Source: Smittium mucronatum (Eukaryota; Kickxellomycota; Harpellomycetes; Harpellales; Legeriomycetaceae). Taken from it: a stretch of 64,000 nt of DNA. A model generated the notes under the pieces. The model was not told the DNA's origin, made no database searches, and saw only the letters and a program-made list of their open reading frames with translations. Shown piece by piece: positions 1-12,600 of the stretch. Each line of letters starts with the position of its first letter. The first letter of the stretch is position 1. The DNA is taken from contig LSSL01000010.1 in the NCBI GenBank assembly GCA_001953115.1, positions 1 through 64,000 of the forward strand, in the 5' to 3' direction. The position numbers and the translations under genes are program-made.

Positions 1-42
1 CCCCCCCTGGCATTAATTCAAGTAGGCTGGATGACTGAGGAT
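1..42. repeat. Edge fragment of the ~620-bp dispersed repeat (family A)
   Basis: A C-run followed by TGGCATTAATTCAAGTAGGC and then GGATGACTGAGG matches the middle of the family A repeat at 30,725-30,762 and 46,945-46,989. Similarity stops at about base 42, where unrelated AT-rich sequence begins. The element is cut by the window edge, so its full extent is unknown. Confidence 0.7.
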
Positions 43-101
43 ACATTATATCTGGTAATAAAATTTTTTTTATTGATGGAAATCACAAATAGTTTCTTTA
101 T

Positions 102-357
102 GGAAGATTCTCTTTGAGATCGAAAACTTCTCTTAAATTTTCGCTACTTTCCTAATTTGGAAAATTAGCAATTTTAATGAATAAAACTATTGGGTAGCTC
201 AAAATGAAAACTAACGATTCTAATTTACTATTGGAAAGATTTGAAATTTTATTATAGCTAGTATAATATGTCGAATTTATTGGCTTATTGGAGTAATAAA
301 TTTTATTATAACCAATGGGCTAAATTTTAAAAAACGGTCTGTTCTAGAAAAGAATCT
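102..357 (+). repeat. MITE-like repeat, family E, copy 1
   Basis: About 256 bp that recurs at 56,022-56,281 and 62,426-62,679. Shared blocks include GGARGATTCTCTTTGAGA at the left, TTTCCTAATTTGGAAAA, AATGAATAAAACTATTGGGTAG and CCAATGG. The right end reads AGAAAAGAATCT, the reverse complement of the left end (AGATTCTCTTT-like), so short terminal inverted repeats are present. No coding capacity is visible. A non-autonomous DNA transposon is the best reading; target-site duplications could not be settled. Confidence 0.65.
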
Positions 358-829
358 ATCAAACTATAAAAAAATTTATACAGTAAGTGTGAGTCAGAAC
401 CATTGGCCTATAAGGAATTACATTTGCTATAACCACTAACAAAATCTATAGCCTATTAAAACAACATCCTATAAAAACAAGTCAACACTCAAAGAAATTT
501 ATTTTTAAATTAGTATTCAACATCAAACTTTTATTGAGAAAAAAGTAGGCGAAATTTTTTCTTAGTAGAATATTACATTAAGTCTTCATTCATCTCTACG
601 TTAATTAAATTATCTGTAGAAACATTGTTGAATCTGTGAGATTTTACAGATTTCAAGAGTATTCCAACTCTTAATACTCAGAAGATTTAATCGTGACATC
701 TTAAATACCAATATTTAGTCTATTTTGAATGATACTAAGATAAATTTAGATATATTGGCATCTTAAATTTAATTGGCAAAAGGAGGCATTTTGTTCTAAA
801 AAATTGGAGTTCATTAGACAATCTGGGCG
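358..829. other. Non-coding spacer between two MITE-like repeats
   Basis: AT-rich sequence with no open frame of useful length and no RNA gene that I can recognise. Confidence 0.5.
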
Positions 830-833
830 TTAA

Positions 834-1520
834 CCCTTTAGGGCTGACGATACAGAAAATGGCATTTACTTTTCATTCATTTTTAACATTGGAATAATAG
901 TTTTTGTATATTATTGGATAAACAAACGATTGGAGCAATTGAAACTTTTGTTATACACAGATAGGAGTGAGTTTAAAAAATTGGGCCTGGAGAGGGTTAA
1001 AGGGTTGTAGCAAAGCGTGAAGAAATTGTTAGGATCTGCTTCTAATTTCGAGCGAAAATTAGAAATATCTAGAAAAAAAACATTTATTTCGAAGTTAATG
1101 CCTAGTTTAAGTTTTATCAAATTATAATGATGACCATTTTTGAATCATAGGTTAAAAAAAAAGTCAATTCCTCAAATTTAAAATGCACCGAGCTTCTATT
1201 TGTGCAATTTATCATTTATTATTTGGAAGATTAATATTAACCCAATTATATGCACCAATAAATATCTATATGTTGATATGTTGAAAGGGTGTAGGACATT
1301 TGACCTAATTTTACAGCCTATTAACAACCAAAATCAAAATGTATTTTTCCAGTAAACATAGTGAATTTTTATATAATAAGCATTTAATAAAATGTGCTTA
1401 ATACTAAATAATTAGTGGATGAAAATTAGACGAAATGTGATATATGCCAATTGGGAATAGGTGAAACGTTCCGTAACCGCTAAAAGCTGCATTATCATTG
1501 TATCGTTGACTCTGAAAGGG
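834..1520 (+). mobile_element. Non-autonomous piggyBac-like element (family D), copy 1
   Basis: The 687-bp element is bounded on both sides by TTAA (830-833 and 1,521-1,524), the target site duplicated by piggyBac transposases. The left end reads CCCTTTAGGGCTGACGATAC and the right end, reverse-complemented, CCCTTTCAGAGTCAACGATA, so the two ends are ~21-bp inverted repeats starting with CCC as in piggyBac. The inside has no transposase frame. Blocks of it align with the copies at 61,263-61,798 (opposite strand) and 62,150-62,415, for example the GGACATTTGACCTAATT block. It lies ~320 bp upstream of the alanyl-tRNA synthetase start. The TTAA sites and TIRs are seen directly; the superfamily assignment is inferred from them. 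Confidence 0.75.
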
Positions 1521-1524
1521 TTAA

Positions 1525-1847
1525 GAAGATTGTATTTCAGACATATTATTGTTGGATAACCTTCAATCCCAATAATTTAGAAGTGGTGATTTTTTGATTA
1601 ACCATGATAATTGGCTGAACTTGATGCCTTTGAAATCAGGTTATTGAGATATTGGTTGATCTGAAACAAATGATTTACGTCTTAATGAGCTGTATGACAT
1701 CGGATATCTTCAAATCAAGATGGAATTGAGTTCTCTATCTCTTTTTATAGCCGAGTCTAACCCTTTGCATCAATTTCCAGCTCATTTCATCTCGGCTTAA
1801 CCAAGAGTAATAACCGCCCATATTATACCCTATAATCATAGTAAAGC
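1525..1847 (+). promoter_or_regulatory. Upstream region of the alanyl-tRNA synthetase gene
   Basis: This 323-bp stretch between the piggyBac-like element and the start codon must contain the promoter. It has an inverted pair AGCCGAG / CTCGGCT (about 1,750 and 1,793) and a TATA-like ATATTATACCC near 1,819-1,830. These are weak motifs, and no transcription start can be fixed from sequence alone. Confidence 0.35.
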
Positions 1848-4800
1848 ATGACATCAGAACAACAAATCAACAATTGGCCTTCGGGAAAAGTCCGATCAAC
1901 TTTTATTGAATATTTCGTTTCCAAGGACCATACCTTTTACCCTTCATCCTCCGTAGTACCTCACGATGATCCCACCTTACTTTTTGCAAATGCTGGTATG
2001 AATCAGGTAATTTATTTTCATTTTTTTCATTTATCTTATTTTCTATTATTATATCTTTTGTTTGCTTGATTCCTTTTTAATAGTTTAAACCCATTTTCTT
2101 GGGAACCGTTGATCCGAATTCCGATATGTCAAAGTTAAAAAGAGCAGTTAATAGTCAGAAATGTATCCGTGCAGGTAAAATTCATACTGCATCCGCTTTG
2201 TTTAATCTTTATTTATCCATTTTTTCTCTATTTCAGGAGGAAAACATAACGATCTTGAGGATGTCGGTAAGGATGTTTACCATCACACCTTCTTCGAGAT
2301 GTTAGGGAATTGGTCCTTCGGTGATTACTTCAAAAAAGATGCAATTTCTTTCGCTTGGGAATTGTTAACAAAAGTTTACAAACTCCCTGAAGACCGTCTC
2401 TACGTCACTTATTTTGGTGGGGATTCCTCTCAAAATTTACCTGCCGACACTGACGCTAAACAATTGTGGATTGACATTGGGCTTCCTGAAAACCGTGTTT
2501 TACCTTTTGGCACCAAAGAAAATTTCTGGGAGATGGGAGAAGTAGGTCCATGTGGTCCATGTAGTGAAATCCATTTTGATCGAATCGGAAATAGGGATGC
2601 CTCTAATCTAGTTAATCTTGATGATCCCGATGTTTTGGAGATCTGGAATTTAGTATTTATGCAATACAATCGTGAAAGTCCAACAGAGCTAAAGCCTCTT
2701 CCTAACTCCCATATTGATACAGGTATGGGCTTTGAGCGTCTCGTGAGCGTTTTGCAAAATAAACGTTCCAATTATGATACTGATGTCTTTGTGCCCATTT
2801 TTGAAGCTATTCAAGAAAAGTCTGGAATTAGACCTTATACAGGAAAAGTTGGTTCTGATGATCTCGATGGCATCGATATGGCATATCGTGTAATTGCTGA
2901 TCACGTAAGAACTTTGTTGTTTGCTATAAGTGATGGCGCCATTCCATCTAATGAAGGCCGTGGTTACGTGGTTCGTCGTATTTTGCGAAGAGGAGCCCGC
3001 TATGCCAGAAAAAAAATGTTGGTAGAACTTGGCAATTTTTTCCCTAGTCTCATAGATGTCGTAGTTCAACAAATGAAGGACGTTTTTCCTGAAATTAATA
3101 AGCGTGTTGACTTTATTAAACAAACTCTTCAAAATGAAGAGATATCTTTTGCTCGTACTCTGGATCGTGGAGAAAAGCTTTTCGATGCCACATTAACCAA
3201 AATGAGAGAATCCAATCAACATGTAGTACCTGGTGCGGAAGTTTGGAAACTATATGATACTTTTGGATTCCCTGTGGATTTGACTAGAATTATGGCAGAA
3301 GAAAATGGGGTTGAGATCGACGAGGCTGAATTCGAAACCGAAAAAAATAAGAGTAAAGAACTTTCAAAAAAGAAGAAAAATGGCTCCTCAAACTCAGATC
3401 AAGTTGGTCTAGATGTCCATGCAATTGCTCTCTTGGAATCTCAAATGAAGATCCCTAAAACCAATGATGTTTTCAAGTATTCTGATTCTGAGATTAATTC
3501 CAAGATCCTTGCAATTTACTCTAATAAATCTTTTGTTGAGTCCCAAAGCTTGACCAATGGCGCCTCCTCCGAGGAAGGACACATTTTTGGCATTCTACTA
3601 GATGAAACCAATTTTTATTCTGAGTCTGGTGGTCAGGAGTGGGACACAGGCTATTTGTTATCCCTAGATCAAGAATCACAATTTAATGTCCTTCAGGTTA
3701 AAAATTTTGGTGGATACGTCCTCCACATCGGCTCTTTAAAATATGGAAATCTGAAAGTTGGGCAATCCGTTCTTTCTTGTTATGATGTTGCTAGAAGACT
3801 TGCTCTTTGTTCAAACCATACTTCTACTCATATCCTGAACCATTCTTTGAGAAACATACTTGATTCTTCAGAATTGGATCAAAGAGGTTCTTTAGTTTCT
3901 GCCGATAAACTCAGGTTTGATTTTTCTTTTAATGGTCAGATATCCCCAGAGCAAATTAAAGATATTGAGTACAAGTGCAAAAAGGTTATTGAAGATGACC
4001 TTGAAATTTTCAGTATGGATGTTCCCCTGCATGAATCTAAAGAAATTAATGGACTTAGGGCTGTTTTTGGTGAAACCTACCCCAACCCTGTACGTGTTGT
4101 TAGTGTTGGTCAAAACATTCACGATTTAAGAAAAGACCCCAAGAATGAGGCTTGGTTGGGTTTCTCAATTGAGTTATGTGGTGGAACCCACGTTCAGAGA
4201 ACTAAAGAGATATCCGATTTTATCATCACGGAAGAAGCCAGCATATCTAAAGGCATAAGAAGAATTGTTGCTGTTACAGGCCCCGAAGCCAGAGAAGTTT
4301 CCGATGCTTATCTAGAGACTCAGAAAAAACTTGATCAACTTTCCAATTTTTCAGGATCCAAATTAGAATCTGAGATAAAGATTATGGGAAAACTGCTTGA
4401 TAATGTCAATGCCGGAGCTTACAACAAACACATGCTACGCCAGCAATTTAACCAAATAAGAAACAATTTTATCGAAGCCGATAAAATTTCTAAGGCTCTT
4501 GCTAGTAAATTCGCTATAGATATGGTAAACCAGGCTTTTGAAGCCAATCCAGATGTTAGTTATCATGTCATAAAGATCGAATTTGAGGATTCGCTTAAGG
4601 GAAATAGTGGGAAGGCCTTGGCCAACGCTATTGCTCATGTCAAGTCTATTAATTCTAAGGCAGTCTATCTTATATCACCTGATGCTGTTTCAGGTAAGGT
4701 GTCACATTTATGCTATGTCCCAAAAAATCTTGTAAGCTCTGGTCTTCATGCCAATAAATGGGCAGAATCCGTATCTGGAGTAATTGGAGGGAAGTTTGGA

Positions 4801-4902
4801 GGTAAAAGCGAGTCAGCTCAGGGAAGTGGAACCAACGTTGATGCTGTTTCTGAAGCTGAAAATATTGCCGCTAGTTTCGCTAATCTTGTAATTTCAGATT
4901 AG
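1848..4902 (+). CDS. Alanyl-tRNA synthetase, cytosolic (three exons)
   Basis: Class II aminoacyl-tRNA synthetase that charges tRNA-Ala and hydrolyses mischarged Ser/Gly-tRNA-Ala. Exons are 1,848-2,006, 2,084-2,174 and 2,237-4,902; the introns (77 and 62 bp) run GTAATT...TAG and GTAAAA...CAG. Joining them gives 971 residues, the usual cytosolic length (human enzyme 968). Motif 1 lies in the first 50 residues ([12 protein letters not shown]). Motif 2 spans ~84-115 ([20 protein letters not shown], then [10 protein letters not shown]). Motif 3 is TGMGFERL (~245-252). The editing domain keeps the metal-binding pairs H611xxxH615 and C731GGTH735, followed by [12 protein letters not shown]-Ala domain with [15 protein letters not shown] ends the protein. 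There is no N-terminal targeting peptide. The start has A at -3 and is the first ATG in frame with motif 1. The stop is TAG. All catalytic and editing residues I can check are intact. Confidence 0.97.
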
Positions 4903-6490
4903 ATTATAATTATAATATAGCCTTTTTTTTTTTACCTTATTCTGGAACTTTAATTTAAAACATTTTCACTTTCGATATCTCTGTAAAATTTCATTTCGGT
5001 TATGGGTATTTAAATTTTATTATTACCCGTTTAATCTGCGAATTACCGAATTTAGGTTCGATCTTCCTGGTTTAACAAATAATAACTGTTTGTTGACTAT
5101 TGTGGAATATTGATGTGTGGGACACATTATAACGGGTGTTAAGCCTTTTTAAAATTGGGTTATAAACTAACTAACTTATATTTCAGCCTATAATAATAGC
5201 AGCTGAGAATTTTTATAAAATTAAATATAAAGACGAAATATCTCTGGGTAATGACAATATATATATATATATATTCGATAAAGTGATCTAAATATAGCGA
5301 GTAATATCTCTTAACCTATATATTTTCTATTCAAAAAATAATGTACTCTAAATCCCGATTATTTTCATTTAAGATTTAAATTATCCTGTTCTTACTTCCA
5401 AATTATTGAAAAAAACCTGATTGGGTCTTTAGATATTATATCTATCATTAAGATAATTTTTTTTTTGTTATCATTGCAAAACTATACGTTAGATATATAT
5501 ATACAAGACTAGTAAACAGAAAAATAATTTTCAACCATTAAATAATTTTCATAATTTATTCAATAATTTTTTTGCACCACAAATATTATAAAATAATTTT
5601 TGCAGGGTATTAATTGTTAGTTATATATGTGAAAGCGAATAAGGTTTATATCTCAATTTTTGGTACATGGAAAATACTGTTAGGCTCTTCCATATTTAAT
5701 TTAATTGGAGTAATTTTTTAAAAATCACTAAAATTAAAGTAAAGATAATTAAAGGGGCATATTTTCAGAGAAAAAAATAGAAAGTAAGTATTATTAAAAT
5801 AGAGTTGAAATTTTATAATTAAAGGGTAAAGATTGAGGTCCAAATTACCTCAATATATTTTTTTTATATAGAAAATAAATAAATGCTATATTATAGCAAA
5901 AAAGAATAAAAAAGTCACACAGTCATTCTGAAAAAAAGAAATACAGAGGAAAAGAAAAAAAAGTTAGAATTATTTTCGCAATCTTCGAAATATTAAAAAA
6001 TTAATATTCAACTCTTTTCTCCCAAAATACACAGTATATTTTTTATTATTTTTTCAACCTCCTAAATTTTCCCTTTTTTGTTATAAAAATTTCCAGTTCA
6101 GTTTAATTTATTTCCAATTTACTTTGGTTTATATCAACCAATAATGTATAAAAAAAAGAAAATAAATAAGTAAACAAATTTTTGCTTATTAATCCAATTT
6201 ATTATACGGAAATAATTACTATAGAAAAATAAAAGGGGTCCTTTAGATTATGGAAACCAATAATGTGATTTTTCTGAAAAGAATGCTTCTAATTATAAAA
6301 TAACCAATTATATTGCGAAGATAGTTTTAATGAGGAAAAAGGACACAGAAAAAATTCCCTTCCGTAGACAAAAAAAAAAGCTCTATAAATATTTTAATGA
6401 ACAAAAAATCACAAAATTTTCTAAACTTAATACAAATTAATTTCCTAATCACAAAAAAATAATTTATGCATTAAAGGGGTTTTAATTTCA
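4903..6490. other. AT-rich intergenic DNA downstream of alanyl-tRNA synthetase
   Basis: A T-run (4,922-4,933) follows the stop codon. No canonical AATAAA is seen in the first 100 bp, only AATATA-like variants. There is a (TA)n run at about 5,257-5,275. No open frame or RNA gene is supported. The desert begins here. Confidence 0.5.
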
Positions 6491-6660
6491 ATAGAACCAT
6501 TTTTTCATTTCAACAGACCCTTTTTTTCATCCCAACAGACCCTTTTTTTCATCCCAATAGACCCTTTTTTTCATCCCAACAGACCCTTTTTTTCATCCCA
6601 ACAGACCCTTTTTTTCATCCCAATAGACCCTTTTTTTCATTCCAATAGACCTTTTTTTTA
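6491..6660 (+). repeat. 22-bp tandem array, about 7.5 copies
   Basis: The unit is ACAGACCCTTTTTTTCATCC plus CA. Units start at 6,491, 6,513, 6,535, 6,557, 6,579, 6,601, 6,623 and 6,645 (partial). Internal units are nearly identical, the only common change being ACAG/ATAG; the first and last units are more divergent, as expected of a slippage-driven array. The C-containing unit stands out from its AT background. A single inverted unit lies at 6,856-6,884. Confidence 0.9.
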
Positions 6661-9600
6661 GATTTGCGGGGTTATTTTTTTGATGAAAATATAAAAAGCG
6701 TTATCATTGGACTGAATAATTATTTATTTATTAATCAAAAAGAAAAAAAATTATAATACCTAAGATCAGTAGGATTTTAACCAATAATGGCATTATTAAT
6801 GCCTATAAGTAAAGTGAGTAATTGGTTATAAGAATGACCCTACAGGTCCAGAAAAAAAAGTCTATTGGAATAAAAAACCCTGTATTATATGATATCCAAA
6901 ATTTCCATTTTTATATTTTAATATCAATTTAAAAATGCACAATATTAGTATTTATTAATCTTGAATACCTTAAAATCGAATCTAACATTTATATTGAACT
7001 TTATTTAAATATATAACCCGAAAAAACAATATATAATTTTCAACTTTAAAAATGTAAAAAAACATGAAGTGACATAGTTAAAAAGATCAATTTTTTTTTA
7101 CTATAACTTCACTGCTGTTCCACTATTTTGGAAATTAATTAGATTTTATTTTTAATCTAAATTTCTATTTATTATTAATACATGTATTTTTTAAAGGGTA
7201 TTTATTTAAAAAAATTAATACTAAAATAAAATAATTATTTTATTAGAATCGAAAATTCTCACCTTTTCTGAGAGATATTATCAATTTTTTATAAGATTAT
7301 CTAAAATATGATGTTATTTTTTAGTGGAAGTTTCTATAAATATGCATTTATTTTTATGTTTTTTGATGGAATTCAATGATTTGAAAAGGGGCTTTGTAGC
7401 TGTATAGAAAAAAAAAATAATACGAAAAAGTATAAATACCGGGATAAAAGGTTTGGGATAATTTTTTTTAGATAGTTTAAAGAGCCTTTTAGATCATATA
7501 TATTGGAATACGAATTTTTATCAGGATTTTTTTTGAGGGATTTAATTTTTAACTTACTGCTATAGAATTCAATGTATTTTATTTTTGAAGAGTATTAAAA
7601 AAAAAACATGTATAAAAAATCTAAAATTAAATAATATCCGATATGAGGATAAGATCCGAATTTTTTTTCTTTTTTCTATTGATAATTAAAAATTTATTTT
7701 GACAAAAATCATAAAAATCAGGTATTCATAACAGAAAATGAGATGAAATAAATTAGATTTTTAACATACTTTAAAATAGTTAAATATTTTCAAATACAGT
7801 TTAAAATTATCGTATTTTTTTTTTTTATATAACATTTAAAAATTTTTAATCAAATATAAGTTATTATTGTCAATTAATGTATCTTATAAGTTTAGTTTTC
7901 ACCAGTTTTACACGAAGAAATGTAATTTTGTGAGTTTTTTTTTGTTTTAATTTAATATTGCATCGATTAAATAATTAATATAAGATTTTCAACTTTTAAA
8001 TTAAACCAATTTTTTGAGATTTAATTGAATTCAAATATGGAAATTTTCAATTTTTTTTTTTTGATATTTTAATATATATATAAATATATTTATTAGATAT
8101 CAATTATATAATTTACTAATTATTAAATTTGGAATATTAATTTATGGACATGAATAATTAAAACCATAAAAATAAATAAGTTAATATTACACTGTTATTA
8201 CTAAAAAATTTAGAGTAAACGAAATTTTAATAGTAGTTTTTGAGTGCCTAATAATCCTAGAAATTAATAAAAAAAGTATTTTTCCTTTTTCCAAATAATT
8301 TTTTTTTAAAAAATATAATATAATAAAATAAAAACTATTGCTTAAAATTGACAAATATGTATACATAAATTTATATTATTATGATTTAAATAAGGAAAAA
8401 AACATATACTGCTATTTATATTTCTCAAAAAATGTTAAAAAAATATTAAAAGAAACATATATTTTTTATAAATATAATCTTAAAATTACAAATATAGATA
8501 TAAGACGCACACTATTTCTTAATTGAAATCTAGCATTGAAATTATTTAGCTTTCAATTCAAATAAAAATTAACATAAAAAATTTCGAATTATTAAGAAAA
8601 ATTATAATATCAGCTATTAGGATATAAAATATATTAAATAATCTAGAAATAATAATTTAATGTTAAAAACGTATGAAATATTATAATTTTAATTATTTAT
8701 GACGAGTTAATTTTTTAATTTATATAACACATACTGGTTTTATTTTTTAATAATATTTATAAGATAAAATAAAACTCACATATTTAATAAATCTAGTATG
8801 GGTACAAAATTTAAATTTATATACATTTATTGATGATTATTATATAATTTATTAAAAAGATTAACTCAATAGTAAATACTTTTTGAATTGTTATTAATTT
8901 TCAGAATATATAACAATTTTTCAAAAAGAAAAAATTATTTCGCATGAATTTAATCGGAGTTGAAGAGTAAAGACTAATTAAAACAACAGAAAATTTTTTT
9001 CAAGAAATTAAAAATATTTTTTTCGGAATTTATAATAGATTACACCAAAAATTTAGCTTTTGTGTGTCTAAAAGGAATTGTTGTTTTATCTGCCATAAGC
9101 TATACCTAATAATGATTTGATTCTCCTATAATTAATGAATTTTTAGAAATATGGTCATGAATTAAGTTAGATAAAAGATAAAAAGAAAAGATAGAAAATT
9201 GAGCTTATAATTTTAACCTGCTTCTAAATAAATTAATATAACATAAAATCATAGTATAAAAGTCGTTATTTTTGCCGCTTTTCCCCCTCAAAAAGCTGAT
9301 AAAAGATGGACAATCTATTCACCGACATGATATGGATTTTTTTTAGCTACTAGTTTTCCAGAATTTAAAAACCCGATTCTAATCCTGATTCTACAGTAAA
9401 GTTAAATTTTATCAGTTCAATTTTACTCTAGTGTTTGATGTTGTGATAATAAAACTTAACCAAAGTAGGGAAGCATATAATGGGGTTTGGTATAAGAAGT
9501 ATTTTCCGGTGAATTTATATAGCCCATAAGCAACTAAGATTTATTTCAAACTTACTGAGTAAATTTATTCGAAAATTCTCTCAAAAAATCAGTTTTAATT

Positions 9601-12600
9601 TAATCTTTTTATAAATAGAATTGATATTTTTATTCATATTTAAAACATAATTAAATAATTTTTACATTAAGCTGGCCAAATTTCCCCCCTATTTTTACTA
9701 TTTAGAGTTAAAATTTAATTTTCCCGGGCTTTTATTTTAAAATTCTGGGGAAATAAGTTCCCATTCTTTATTTGATTTTAAATTACCAAAGAGCGTAATA
9801 CAGAGATAAACCGCTTGATTATTTAAATACTTAATTTTGTACCAGTTCCTAATCCGAAGATCTAAAATAAAGGGAAGTTTTCGGCCACCCGAAAATTAAT
9901 CCGATTTATTTAATCTAATTTTGCTTGCTCAACAAAATTTTCTTCCAATGTAAGTTTCTATAAATATAAATTTCTCCAGAAAAATCCTGGAAAAATTATC
10001 ACCTTCCGATAAAAACATGGAAATTTTACCTTTAATTTAATAAGGAATAAATTAAACCAAATATAGGTTTTAGGAAAACGTGTAATAAATAAGTAAAATA
10101 GAAGATTAGCATTATTTGTAAAATAATATAAATAAAAATAGAATAACTTGAAAATTTCGTTTTAAATAATATAAATAAGGTTAAATTGGATCAGTTAAAA
10201 GAGTATTCAGATGCATAAATATGATAAATTTACATCTAAAAAAGTTTCAATGTAATTAATATGCCATAGAAAATTAATTCTAGATTTATAATTTTAAATA
10301 TCAAATTTAAATAAACATAATATAAAATAATCCAAAAAAAAAATAATAAAAACCTATTCATAAAAAATCCACCAAGTTTCATTTAAAGGCTCAGTGAATC
10401 GTTATCACGATATATTTAGAGTTTTGATCGAAAGTATCAAAATAAAACCATTGATTCATCTATATATGATCAATTATTTGATGATATTTCATTAAAAGTT
10501 TTTTTGATAAAAAAGATAATATAATCAATATTAAATAAAATTATGAAGATTATTTAATTAGTTTAATATTATTTTTTAAAATACACAGAAGCAAAAAATA
10601 TTTATGAATAAATCCAGAAATTATATTATTAATAGTTTTGTTTGTTTATTTACTTATTATAATTAAGAAAAAGCTCAAAATTTTAATTTGATTTTGGTAT
10701 TAAATTAAAATTAGATACACGAATTTTTTTAATTAATTTATGTTAAAATAGAATTTTTCCATACTCGGATTTTATAATACGTATTATTTTGTGTTAAAAA
10801 AGTTATTATCTAAAAAGGAACCAGATTGGAATTTTGCGATTTTAAATTCTTAAGATAAATAGAAACCAATCATATAAAAGAGAATTTATCTACCAAAATA
10901 ATGTACTTTAAAACCAAATCAAATTTAACATTATTTAAAAAGTGAAGAAATATAAAAAAATTAAAACAGATTAATTACTCTGGAACCTAGCCAAATCATT
11001 TAATTTTTAATAATAATTTAGACTAGAGGGAAATTTCTGAAATAAAATGATAGAAATATGAGAATAATTATACATCTAAAAAAAAGATATTTTCAATGAA
11101 AAAAGACTATAAATTATTTTAAAAATAATGATTAAAAAAATCTATATAAAGCATAGAAGTTAATTACTTTTAAAATAAATAATAATAATAATTGTAATAA
11201 TTTTAATGATAAAGTAATAAAAAATAAATATATATTATCACATATTTCAAAGCAAGTGCCGATTTAAAGTATAGATAAACGAAAAGATAAAAAGAATGGT
11301 CAAAGAGTGAATTAAGATAATTTTTTCACAATCATTATTAAAAAGTCAACTTTTAAAATTTATTCTGAAAATTGGGTAAAATTTTTATAACACATTTTTA
11401 ATATTTAATATTTAATTTTAACAGCATATATAGTTGTTTTAAATAAAAGTATTTTAAATATGATCAGCAAGTAAGTTATATGAAGTTAAAGACTGTTTTA
11501 AGATATAATTAAAGAATATAAATAATAAATTTTTAGCAATAGAAGTTCAATAAATATCATAAATATTCTATAATTCTCTTCATCTCAATAAAATTAACTA
11601 AAACCGGTTATAATAAATGGATAGATAGTAAAAATATTATAAAATTTATAATCGTTCTATTAATATTTTTTTAATGGTTTTAACATTTATTTATTTATCT
11701 GCATTGAATATAAATCATTTAAGTAAAAAAATTAAGTTTTTTATCAGAGTTTTTCATTATCATTTAAAATTTTTTATTCAATACTTTTTATAAGTGTTTT
11801 TAAATTTATTTTATCATGGATTTTATTATTTGTAAAAAAAGCATAATTTTTAACTTGATCAAATAATATTCCTTGAAACTGTGCCCAATGGTTACAGAGC
11901 CACTAGAGTCGACAGATTGAATCAGGATGGAAATTATTAATCGTTTTTTCCTTTTATTGTATTTGTATTTTAGTCTTTTCTAGTATTTAAATATTATAAA
12001 TTTATTCCTTTTAAAAAAAAATTATCAAATAATATTAATAAATAAAAATATTTTAGTCCATAGAAATTGCTATAACTATCCCAAATAACAAAAATGGAAA
12101 ATAATAAACCTTTAAATGGAAGAACAATTAAATAAAGACAAGTTTAGACCCCCTAACTTCATCTAATATATAATCACAGAAAAAAATATTGAGTTGCTAA
12201 ATATAGGTCAATTTTTTTCTAAAAGTACAGAGTAAAAAATAAAATAATTCTTATTGATCAATACAATATATAAGCTATTGTAAAAAAATATAAAAATAAA
12301 ATTTATACAGTTAAAATATTTCTTGATTCATAAAAATTTGAATGCGCTTTTTTAGTATGCCAAAAAATCAAAAAAACCTATTAGAATTATTAATTTTTTT
12401 ATTTTTAAAAAATGAGTTCAATGATAAAAAAAGTTATGATAGATATTAGTTAATATTATTCTTAGGAAAAGTTTTATTTAAAAAAAAACTTCAACATAAA
12501 AATTAAAAATTCCAAAAAATATCTGATCCTTAATGTACTGAAGAGTCTGGAAGCTATTTAAATTACAAAAACTAGAAAAAATACCGAAAATAAAGAATAT

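Noticed and set aside
2430..3132. Antisense frames inside alanyl-tRNA synthetase
   Set aside because: Shadows of the coding strand.
6491..6660. CRISPR array
   Set aside because: 22-bp units are directly adjacent with no unique spacers; the host is a eukaryote.
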